Below the pieces are notes generated by a model. It worked only from the letters and a program-made list of their open reading frames with translations. It was not told the origin of the DNA and did no database searches. This document shows, one piece after another, positions 11,627-23,600 of a stretch of 64,000 bases of DNA. Made by a program: the position numbers and the translations under genes. Position 1 is the stretch's first letter. Every line of letters starts with the position of its first letter. The stretch comes from Pomacea canaliculata (lineage: Eukaryota > Mollusca > Gastropoda > Architaenioglossa > Ampullariidae): assembly GCF_003073045.1 (NCBI RefSeq), contig NC_037602.1, positions 8,232,464 through 8,296,463 of the forward strand. The letters are read 5' to 3'.

Positions 11627-14600
11627 CTGCAGAAAAGCATACTTACACACTTAATAAACATAAAATTTGTATAGCACATACACTCTTAAGGAGCATGCTC
11701 ATAGCACTTAAGAACAAGACATGGGCAATATATGAGGGACAGAAGAACAAACAACTTATGAACTATGGTAAGATAAACAACAGTGCTGATGAATAAAAAC
11801 CAATACAGGAGACAGTTCTATTGTTTTGCTGCACAGTAACTAAGAATTCTGTGACCATTTTATTCTAGTGACAGGAATTGTTAGGAGACGGTCATCAGAT
11901 GAAGAGTGGAGTTGTCTAGAGGGGCATAAGGAAAGTTCAGTTTAATTGTAGCCATTAAGACAAAAACTAAGGGACTAGTATATTTTATAACAAAATGTAG
12001 ACTGCTAAAAACAAAACCCTCTAAGATGTAAACACAATTGTTCATAAATTCCACTTCAAAAAAAGTCCTTATCAAAATAAAGCCATGGTCAATTTTAACC
12101 CTGCTGAAGAAATAAGAAAATCAGAGAAATTATGCTCAACACAAGCCAGTTAATGCTTTGAGTGAGCAACCTGTAATACTTCCAAAAAACACCATGTAAT
12201 CCTATGAGGGAAAACATTGTAATCCTGATTCAATATGTTTGATCAATGATCAGACAAATGTAATGTTTTAGCTATCATAGTAATTTCCTGTTAACATGAG
12301 TAGAGGTTGGTAATAAAAAAATACCTCAACTAAACGACAAAAAGAACAAATAGTAGGGGTAGCTTTAAATAGTTCCTTACTGTTTCTCAGCCTGAAGATT
12401 TTCAATAGGTGTTGTAGCACATGCCGGCAGAACACCACTGCTGTTCTCATCTGTTGTCCTCTGTTCCACATCCTGAGAATCCAGCAGGCGAAGTACACTG
12501 TTCCCAGACAGCATGGCACCCTGGTTGAGTGTATTGCTAGTTAAGTTTAGCTCTTTGTCATATCTGGCATTTTCACAGCTTGCCCCTTTTTCAGGAGGAA
12601 TAACTTCCTGATTCTGATAAATCTCTTGAACGGTATCAGATTTTAAGGTCTGACTTTTTTCTGGGTTTTCCTCAACCTGAATTTCATTATTAGGAGTGAT
12701 TGAAATTAAGGCATTAGGTTCAAAATAGTTTTGATAGATGTCTGAAGCTTTGTTTTTGTTGATCTCAAAAACACATTCCTGACTCTCCCTTTCTCCAGCA
12801 GCTGTCTGAAGACTTTCAGAACCACCACAGAGTCGATGTAGGCAAGACTGAGCAGATTGAGAACAAGCAGGTATTTCATCTGAAAAACTGTGTGGATGTG
12901 CAAGCAGCTGTCTGTCAAAATCAACATGTTCCACACTGCTTGATGTCTGTTGCCTGAAACTTGTCTTGCCACCTGGAGACTGCGCTTGCTGAGTACTTAC
13001 ATCAACTGCTGAATCCTGATACTGCATAGAACTCACCTCTTCATAAGATGACAGCCGTTGCTTGAATGGTGGACAATCATAGGTGATTGGTCCCAAACCT
13101 TCATCTGGTAGACTATATACCAGAGGAGAGTCCTTTTTAGAGTTAGAAACAAGATTAAAGGCATATCTGTGCTGGTTGGATGAAGAGATCTCCTCTGTTA
13201 GATGAAATTCAATACCTGAATCTCCACTTTGTGAGCTCTCATCCTCAATCTCCTGTCCTTGAAGATTCCCCAAAGGCAAGGGAATATTTCTGGGCAAGTC
13301 TAACATAACACTGTCTTCATGGTTATAAGAATCAAACTGAAAAGCAAAATCAAGATCTACATTATCATCTGTGTCAGAGGCCAACTGTTCTTGATGCTCA
13401 GCCTGAGATTCCTCATGCTCTTCTCTGCTGAGGCCAGAGTTGAAATGAAAACTCACAGGTGGAGACACCAGTGCATCTTCTGACTTCAGCAACTCAGGTA
13501 GAATGGGATTTGGCAAGTTTCTGTACTCCTTACAATTTTGTGAGTTGGTATCATCAGACCAGGACTGCTGAAGAAATACACCAGTGATCTGGCACATTGG
13601 TTTAGGAGTTGATGAGTTGCCAAGGTTATGCTGTGATGGCTGCCTTGCTAGAGAAAGGATTTCAACATTGTCCAATGTTTTCACCGATTCATGATTTTCC
13701 AGAAGACCCGAGTCAACATCCAGGCTGCAAGATATCTTATCTATGCTCTTACTTTTATGAAATAAACCTTCAGTAGGTTGGTTACTCTTATGTTTAACTT
13801 CCACCTTTCTTCTACCAAAGCCTAATGCATCATCACAGAACTGATACATGCTGGCAAAATCCGGACTCCAGGGCGATTTGGCACTTAGGTAGCTGATAGC
13901 ACCAGGTGATTGTTGCTGGTGAGACAAGCTGGATGAGAGTGCAGAGTTTCTGCTTGTGAAGGGATCCAGAGAGAATGCCGGTTTCCTTGGAGAGATGGAG
14001 TCTGGGGAGTTGAATAGCAATACACTTTCAGACATAGATATTTCCTGTGAAAAATATGTTTCGCCATGTTTTTCATGCCTGACCTGTTCTCTCCAACTTG
14101 ATTCTGTGCAGTGCAAGGACTGCGTGCTCTCCAGCTGCAAGCCAAGGAAAAAAAGTAAGAGGAATAAAGTAACTAAAAGAAATCAACCATGAACTTAAGG
14201 GTCTGACTTCTTTGGGCTACATTTCAAGCTGGACTATAGATCTCTGGAAAGGTTAAAGACAGTAGAAGAGGATATATTTCTATCTCCTCCATGCCATGCT
14301 CTACACATGTGAACTAGCAGCAGTCCAGCAGTCAGTTACAAGACTGCATATTCACTGAATTACATATGCAGGAATATAAGCAAAGAAAAGTCATGGTCAT
14401 TTTAATAAAAGCATGAGGATCACTTATACATTCTAGAAAATATGAACATGGGCATAACTATCCTAAAATAAAATTCCTCCATCTCTTTGCTATGCCTAAA
14501 AGCACTAACTAAAGACAAACCTGGACAAAACTACTGAAATAAAGGGGAGAAAAATCACTTACCATGCCATGAAGCCTCCCTGTTTCCTGGGTAATACAGG

Positions 14601-17600
14601 ACCCAGATAGACAGGAAGTGAACTCGGACAACTCATCATGACCAGATAGCCAGGCTGTTTTTCCTTGACTTCTTGAGTCAGGACATTCTATTGGCTTCTC
14701 CTGGTTGGTATCTAAACATCCTGAAGTATATTTAGTTTCTTCAATAGGTTCATTTGAAGCTGCCATATGGCATGTTGCTTCTGTAGCCAACTGCATGGGA
14801 TAGGTCATACAGTGTTTTGATATCCTTTGACCAGGAAGTTCTTCAAACCTATTCTGAGAAGTTATAGCTGTATCCAGCCCTGAACTGGTTTCAAAGTAGT
14901 TTTTCAACAATGGAGACGAATTCTCTGGAGTAGAAACAGAATGAGTTTGACCTTGTGGATGTTGATACCCTTGAAGACATGTATGCTCACTTACTGAAAA
15001 ACTGGATGGGGCAGAATCGAAGCCACACAATGGAATTCTGGTGTCTTGGAAAGACTGAGCAAAGCTGCTTTTCTTCTGGGTAGCAGAGGTCTGCACTTTG
15101 CATTTTGCTCCACTGTTCCGAAGGTCCACAGCCCCAAAGTTAGCGCCAGTTGCTGAACTGCACAAGTCAGTGCCAGTTGTTGAACTGCACAAGTCAGCGC
15201 CAGTTGCTGAACTGTACAAATCAGCTGTTGAATCAAGTACATATCCATCACAGTCTACATGATCAGCTAAAGAGGAATCCGTTTCTGCAGAGATCTGGCT
15301 GGACACTTCAACGGTGGTTGTTGTCCCTGCTGTAAGCTTCTGGATCGGTCCCATTTCTGCTGACAAATCTGTTAAACTTGCTGAAGTCACAAGTGGCAGT
15401 AAACCTGATTCTTCCAAAGCGTCTTCCAGCAGCTCCAGCAACTGCTGCCCCAGTTTTTGTGATACTGGATCACGCCACTCACAGAAAGTGGTGGAAGCTT
15501 CTTGTTCCTGAGATGATGAAGGCTCATTTGCTAAACTCTCGTTGTCTGGGAATGCTCTCTTTTCTTGAGATGACAGACTGTCCAATATTTCTTTACCTTC
15601 AATATTCTGAATGGCATCGAATGGCAACTGTAAGTATGTTTCACTGGGAATCAGGAAATCCATGCCCTGCTTGTAAACAGTTTTTCCTTCTGGCATCCTG
15701 TCATTTCTAAGCCCGAGTCCTGAAGCTTCTCCTAGACCTGGTGGGCAAGCACTTGTACAAGTTCTGTAGATGTTTGAAGAATTTTCTGCTACAGGCCTAG
15801 GGATTGGTATACTCTGCTTATCATTTGTCAGAAAATTCACTTGATGCTGAACTGCACTTTGATCATACATAAGAGTAGTGCAGTCATAAGGCATCTTTAG
15901 ATTAATATTGTCTACTGCTGCTAAGCTACTGCTGCTTTGGCTGTTCAGTTGAAGTTCCCTGCCTTTGTCACTCATCTGGCTACAAGATTTAAAACAACCA
16001 TCTTTCTCGAATGATTTCTCGCTGAATGAAGAAGTGTCTTGGTGACCATCTTTATCTGAATAGCCATCCTCCTCCAAGGATGAAAAATAGCGTACCTCTT
16101 GCATTTCAGAATCTGATGGATATCTCTCATTGTAGGCATTACACCCAGAAAGGGAAACAATTTGTCTCTCAGTATACATGTCTTTTTTTTCAGTGCCAAA
16201 GGCTGGTAAACCTGTCTGGATGTAACATTTGGTGTTGGCATCAGAAGCCTTTTCAGGAAACTTATTTGAAACTTCTGGTGCACGCTGCATGTCAGCTGAA
16301 CCCTGAACAAAGCAATTACTCAAAGAGTCCATATACAGCATTTGATCAGTTACTTTCTCCATTCCATGGGGCAAGTCAGGTGCTGTAGCACCAATTGTGT
16401 GAAAACTGGAATCTACCTGCTCATTAGAAAGTCTTAATGGGAGGTAATTTGCCTCATGCCATCCAGTAGTTGCCAGACAAATGTTAGGTTCTGAAATATT
16501 GATGGAAGTTGGAAAACTCTCGAAGTCACACAGATTTTCTCTGTCACTGCCAGCAGATGAAAACTGATTTGATTGCATTTCCCATTCAGGATTATGTGTA
16601 TTCCCAATTCTGTTTGGATAAGAAAACTTGTTTGAAATACTGGAAATCCTTTTCAGACCAAAGTTCTCTGCATCACAGTCATGGAATTTTGCCAGTTCCA
16701 CGAGCTTGTTCTGGTTGTCAGCGACAGTGTAGTTATCCTGAAAGGCCACAAACAAAGAAAACTTGTACTTCAACTCCATAATAAAGAGCTGACATTTCAA
16801 CTGCAGGGCTTCTGTTTATGCAAAAAATTGCATACAGTACGCATTAAAAGTTCGGAGGACCCCTTCAATTTTCGTCAATGGGGTCCTCTTCAAATTTGGG
16901 CGAAGAACAGGGACCCCTTAAAAATCTGAAGAAGGGGTCCCTGGGACCCCAAAGAATTTAGCCTTAGCAGAAGCCCTGAACTGACATTTGAGATATGAAA
17001 CATAGCTCACCTTCTCCAGGTCTGCTGCTCTTTTAAAATTTAAATTAGCAGTAGAACTGTCAGTGGAAATCTCCACAGCATCATATGATTCCTCAGATTG
17101 CTTAACTTTCAGCACCAAGGACAAAGAGATGCACTCATTGAAATAAGCAGAATGCTGTGACTCGAAGCCACAGCCGAGACAGTCTGACATCTCCAGAGAC
17201 AGTATCTACACATATGCAAGTAAAGATTATTTTATAAGATTTTAACCTGAAATGATGCAGTTTATTACAACAGATACACTAACCCAAGCCAATATTCACT
17301 CTAGGAAGAAAAGCCTGTATAAGCTTAGGAAAATGAATTTCTTAAACAGAAGACGAGTAGCTGCCAATTTTGTGAAGTAAACATAAACTGGACAGGACCA
17401 GTAAGGCAAAGACAACAATGGAAGTAAAGTCTGCCACCACTAACCAGATAACCCCACAACTTGCCATTCTCTAAATATTTCATTCATTTAGCAGCTCACC
17501 AGTTCACATGTGGCACTGTCTAACGATGAAAGGCAGTCTAGATGAAGAAATGCTTCATCTTTCAACTGGGACAGCCTGGCAATCGAGCCCCTGATGGCTT

Positions 17601-20600
17601 GCTGTGGGTCCACACAAACCAGAGTCTTGTTTTTGTTGAATGTCATGGAGACATGAGCTGAATTACGTGGCTGTCCACACTGGATCAAGCGGCTGGATGG
17701 CGGCAGCTGATCCATTGCCAATGTAATGTCTGAAGCATATACAAATTATAAAATTACACTTCTCAGTACATCTAAGTTCCTGGATTCCATGAGACATTAT
17801 CAAACCTTTTAATCTCTAAAATGAACAAAATATGTTTTGATGTAAATCAGTGACTACTACATATTCTATGGCAGGTTTTCAATATTGCATCACCTTACCT
17901 CCAGTAATCCACTTCACACAGGTACACCCCCTAATGCTGCCATGTTGGGGAAGCTGCTGACTCCAAAACACCTGAGAAATAATTGCAACACCTGGACAAA
18001 TCTTGTTAAACACTTCAGGAACTGCGGAACCTTGTGTAAGTGCAAAGACCTGGCACCTGAAGTCATTTGCTGCCATCAGCAAGGTCAATGACAGTGAATC
18101 TGGAAAGAAAGGACAACAAAAATTTAAAAGCGCAAGCACTCCAAAGCAAAGTTCGAGTTATGCATCTCTAATTGAAACAAGAGGCAGGGACATGCCCCAT
18201 GCACCATGCTCACCAAATGGTGGATACACTAGAATGGTGTGTGTGGTTTCCAAGTCCACCATGTCCATGATATACATTGCTATCACCCACAGCAGAAGGA
18301 AGTGTTGATGTATGGGCTTCCACCAGCCTGGCACGGAGACTTGCAACATTGTGTGTGGATCTGAAAGCATTGAAAAATATTATCACTGCACAAAGTATTG
18401 GAACACGAATATAAATGCAGCTACCATGCATATCAACACTACAAAATATATTTGAACAATTATAAACATTGCTTAAAGTATCAGTAAGTAAATGGTCACT
18501 ATACCTGAAAGTGAATAGCTATAGTCAGCAACAACACTGTTAAAAGTAGGTTGCAAGCTAGTGCAGCAAGTCATCACAATGAATCCATAAAATCTTCAGT
18601 TAACCTTCTGAACTGTTGAAATGCTAGTAAAATGAGACATATGTGATTTTTCGTTTACAGAGCTGTTCCTAAAAGAAATGCACAAATATTTTGCTGTATA
18701 CTTACATTCTTCTGACCAAAATCCTGCAACCTGTTGCTGGGTTTCTGCAATGACACCATGGAACAACAGGACAGTAATATCATTGCACACCCAGACTGTC
18801 TCTGTGTGATTCACAATAATCCTCTCAGTCTTCTCCAGCATTTCAGATGCTCCAAAACCTTTCAATTCTTCCACTTCATCAGCAGAAGATGTTTTCACCT
18901 CATCCAGATTAGCATGCCCTGATGAACCAATTTGTTCAAGGCAAGGATGTACTTCTTGGCAAGAGATGCTGTCTATCTGTTTCTGAGTTTCAATTTGTTC
19001 TTGTGATTGTTTGTCTTGACAAAACGCAACTGTTGGATTTTCAGGTGCAGAGCATGACTTGATCTTTTCAACCTCAACCTTGCAAACTTCTAGCTGGAAG
19101 AAGTCTTTCTGCTGTGGGCTGCTTTGCACATCAAAGTTGAAAGGATGAGTGGATGCAGTGAATCTACTACCAGGATGCTGGAAAGCCATGGAATCTTTTG
19201 TCACTGTCACATGGACCAATCCTGTCTTTTCATCAAAGACGCAATGGCGACGACTTTGTTCTTCAACAGGTGATACTTCAAATATTGAGGCTTCAGTACA
19301 CTTCCTGTCCCTCCTCGTCAGACCAAGTGGCAGGAGAGGAAAATAAAAGATTACCCCACCAGCCCTGAGCAAACCTGAAAAACCAGCAGGACATTGTACA
19401 TTGAGCCCCAAGACAATTATCCACAATGTGAAAGAGAAAACAAAAGCACTAAATTGTTGAAAACGAAAGTTTATAAACAATTTTTGTGTGTGTGGATATA
19501 TATAGTGCATGTCAGAAAATTGCAATGACCATATACTTCAACAAGGATCTCTTAATGTATTGAGATGTCAGCACAGTTCTCCCTTGTCCTCAAACATGGA
19601 TTCAAAAATGCATTTCTAGATTGGATTCAAATGAACTTAAAACTTTCTTCAATGTGTGTGTCTATGAACATTCACAAGTCTTGTAAAGCAGACAATCTGA
19701 GGTACCTGTGCATGCTTCAAAGGACACAGTCACAGAATTCTGATTGTGGTCAAGCAGCTGCGCATGATACTGGGGCAAGAAAAGGGCTTCCTCTGGCAAG
19801 GTGGTGACTAGTCTCTGACCCTTGTCAATTTGGTGATCTCCATTTTCTTTCCACGTATGAAGAATCTGCTGGAGATACAGCTGCCAGTCGTCCTCCCATT
19901 CGACTGTCCAGACAGACTGCTCATGGCCTGTAGTGATGTCTTGATTTACATCACTGCTCAAAAAATAAAAATTACATGACACTTTCTTTGTTGAAAATGC
20001 ATTTTATTCTTTATTTAATAAACCTCCATGCTGATAAAAAAAAAAATACTTGCAAACGTTCATAATCAGCTTTGGTATCTGAAACTAGATAAGATGTTTC
20101 ATGATTCATAATAATGCAATTGAAATAGCATGAGTGCATTGTCCTATTTCATAAATGAAACTTGCTTTTATGTTTGTGTGTTAACTTCTTTGCCATCTTT
20201 GTTAACTGTACCATCAACTTCTATACCTACCACCATGCATAGTGAAAATCTCCAATGGGCTGGTCTGGTGGTTCTCGGAGTTCCTCAAAACGGCCACCAA
20301 GTATTATACCATCTGTATAAGTAAAAATGAAAGCTAACCCCGCTTTTCCAACACTTTGGTAACTAGTATTCACCTGCAAGCTACCGATTCCAAAAACTAA
20401 TAAAATTGTAACAAGCTAAAAACGACTTAAACAGAATCTAATAAGGGCCTAAATAATGGTCTAAATTACAAATCCCTAAATCCCTCATAATATTCAGTTG
20501 ACACACTACTTATATAGTTTATCACTCAAATGATTACTTAGAAGACTTCTTTGATGTCCAAATACTGTATTAACAAGTAATGGGAACACTAGATAAAGAC

Positions 20601-23600
20601 TGATTTTCTTAGTTCTGACTAGATAATTAGTTGGCTTCTCAACGGCTACACACTACTGATCTGATCATTCTTATCTACTGGATAAATTGGAAAAAAGTTT
20701 AAAGTAATCTTTTTTTGAGGGGAAAAAAAATATGATGAAATGGTATATTCTACTGTTGCACACTGTTGTTTTTCTGCAAAAAGCATCTATTTACAGGGCT
20801 GGCTGCTTTGCCATGATATAGCCTTGTTTGCTGACAGCATAAAGTACCAATCCCCCAGCCACCTTCCTTGACAAATGCATGTATACAAAAATATTCCTAC
20901 ATCATTATATGACTTCAATTGGAAAATCAAATTCTTACAAACTTTTCCCGAGGAATAAAATACAAATAGCATGACTGCATCAATTCACCTTCATTGAAGA
21001 TGTTAAATGTTCTGCAACCAAGCTGTGCTTGCAAGAAGACTGATGTGCTACTGTCTATTAACATGATGTCTTGTTCTTCCACAATGCTGAAAAGCCGCAC
21101 TGCTGTAGGTTTGAATGAGCCCATGTTCTGCAACATGTTAAGCAGTTGAACAGCATTTCCTGACCCTGCTGTGGCAGGATATTTTACCTTTTACAGAAAC
21201 AAAACCTTACATGCATACCTAACAGTATGTCATAAGTAAAATTAAGGAAATGCATTATGCATAAGTTTTCCAGCATTTTCTAGATAGCGTTTAGCTCCAA
21301 GGTACTAATAAATGTGGAAGATTGCATGGTCTGCCTTCACCATCAGTTGTGTATCTTGTTCAGAACTATAAATTCATGCACATGAAAGTACCTGGTTTAT
21401 GTATGTTGCTTTAATAAGGTCTGGATGGTAGTATAGTAGTATTGGATTTTTGTTTTATCCATATTAACTTTAAGTTCCCATCTGTTACAAAATGTTTGTA
21501 GACAGCAGATTTTATGTTGAAGGTCAACAGGGGAATCAGCAACAATGGCAATGTCATCTGCATACATCAAAAGTAAGATCCCAAGTGGATCTGCCCCAAT
21601 GTCAATACCACGTGCACCACATAATGTTAAGTCTGGCCAAAGTTCAGACAGAAAGATAGAAAATAACTCAGGGCTTAACATACAACCATGTTTGACACCA
21701 GATATACAATCAAAATAGTCAGTTATTTGAGATCCAACCTTAATAGCAGCTTTCACACTTTTATACACCCCTTTTCAACAGAATATATAGCAATTAAGAT
21801 CTATCAGTACTGTGGAATGCTTTCGAAAAATCTATGAAAAAAGTGTCCACCTTCTTTTGTCAAATATTTCTGAAAAACCTGGTATTTTCATGATGTGAAC
21901 ACAGACGTGTCCTGTGTTTGCTAAGAAGCAACTGTTTACCACTAAATGGGATCACTCGTCACCAAACCAGCAATAAACCTGAGGGTGAACAGTGTGATAG
22001 TCATAGTGTATAAGACCTGTACCATTTTTTGCTAATATGCCCTAAATATACATTCCTACATAATAGATATACCCCACTCTTTTATCATAAATTCCCCTTC
22101 CCTTGTAAGGTTCATCTTTTGTGTAAGAACCTTAAGGGAAAAGTAGCTGTTAATGTTGCCCTCTACATAACAGAATGCCTGAAAATGAGGACACCATGAC
22201 AGTGTACATATAATCACTAAATATTGAATGCCATTATATTGCTTACTTTTAAGTTGAAATATCAAACATAACTGAAAAGTTGTTGATCTTGTACAGTCAC
22301 CCACTGTTGAAATGCATGTAACCAGCAGTATCTTATGGTGATATGGGCCATATGGCCTCCCAAAAACTGGATAAATATCATTATTACATGAAAGTACCTA
22401 ATGCATATCCCAGGTGATTCCACTTTCACTATGCAGCCTGAACACTACAAGTTTTCACAAGCTTCATTAAATGCTATCTTACTATTAAAAATTTCCCTTG
22501 GAAGTACTTACCTGCAGCCTTGTGGCAATTGCAAACCAAGAGTGGTAGAGGATACCTGCCACCAAACTGCTTTCACTTCCACCCTCATCAAGAGAGAATC
22601 GGTATGTGGTCATAAACTCATCCTTCTCTGAAAGGAGATGTGGAAAAATAAATGCCCATTAAAAGATGCCAAAATGATATATTTGTTTTAAGGATGGTTG
22701 TTTTATTTAACAAGAAAGTGCTTTCACCTTGTGGCAATTTCACACTATGGGGGGAGAGGAAGAAACCAATGTATCCGGATAAAACTCCCAACACCCAGCC
22801 CTGCTAACAGGTGTCACATACAGAGACTGTCCTGAGACAAGATCTGAACCCTGAGCCACTCGATCACTGATTTGGTGACAAGCAAGTGTTGTAACCACTA
22901 CCCTACTGGGCGCCCCCTTTTTTTCTTAATACTGCCTACTGCTTAATATAAGGCTTACTCTAATGCTAGTCACAGTTATATTAAAAAATACACACATGCA
23001 TTTGAATGTATTTTCATTACAAATTTACTTCAAGTAAATTAGGCTGTCACTTGACTTGTATGACTGGAGGTGTTAACACTTGGTATTGTGTATTTTTTTC
23101 CATCTATATCCTGTACACACCTTTACAGGTAAACTCCATCCACTGTGGTAGAGGCCAGGAAGTCCTGTGATCCCAGGTGGCCAAGGGAGATAATGGAGGG
23201 ACAGAGCAGTCTAAGGGATACTTGAGCTGGTGATGTATTGCTGACAAATCAAGTTTGCATCCTGCAAGAGTTGCACGGTCAATTTTTGAAAGACTCAGTT
23301 TGTTTTACAAATTCAAAACTATCTTGCATGATGCATTGTGGACAGTTGTCTCCCTTTTTTGAATAAACAAGAAGCTAGCAGGTCAGCAGAGTATCACCAT
23401 CAGTTTGACATCCAAATGCTTTATGGCATCTTTATTAACACCATTATCTTTATTAATATTTGAGAGGGGATGTGGATGGGGAACAGGTCAAAGAGTTCAA
23501 ATCAGTTGACCTAAATTATAATTTCTATTGTCAATGAAAGCTACAGCCAATGTGATAGCTTTGAGAATATACTAGAACTAAAAAGAGCACAAGGCATTAG

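Larger units (their letters stand above)
12381..17205 (-). other. Ser/Gln/Glu-rich, probably disordered region in the place of KR and ACP
   Basis: Exons 17011-17205, 14563-16737 and 12381-14134 are open throughout and give about 1,375 residues with no recognised fold; the last two alone give about 1,310. Composition is rich in Ser, Gln, Glu, Asp, Asn and Thr, with short hydrophobic islands such as LLELLEDALEESGLLPLV. Exons of 2,175 and 1,754 bp are far larger than the 53-658 bp exons elsewhere in the gene. In ordinary animal FAS this position holds the ketoreductase and acyl carrier protein. Nothing like the KR GGLGGFG loop or an ACP GLDSLM site is visible. A long regulatory or scaffold linker is the simplest reading. 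Confidence 0.7.
19300..23261 (-). other. Dehydratase (DH)-like double hot-dog block
   Basis: Residues about 850-1125. PPLSPLATWDH aligns with the linker PLISPLIKWDH of FAS. The first hot-dog has SWFAIATRLQVKYPATAG where FAS has HYLVDHTLDGRVLFPATG: the HxxxGxxxxP His is Ile and the Gly is Leu, while the YPAT end is kept. The second has VEWEDDWQLYLQQILH where FAS has LLWKDNWVSFMDTMLQ: the catalytic Asp is Gln and the following Gln is His. The closing strand LLRAGGVIFYF matches VTVAGGVHISG. The fold is probably kept; chemistry is not. Confidence 0.75.

Noticed and set aside
18596-19525. A single open frame running through to 18596 as one exon
   Set aside because: It ends in a stop and breaks the ER alignment. 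The donor at 18716 (TTTTG then GTCAGA) joins in phase to 18505-18557 and restores the FAS ER order.
22840-22917. tRNA gene suggested by A-box and B-box motifs
   Set aside because: The match continues into a SINE body shared with two other copies, and the cloverleaf is not complete.
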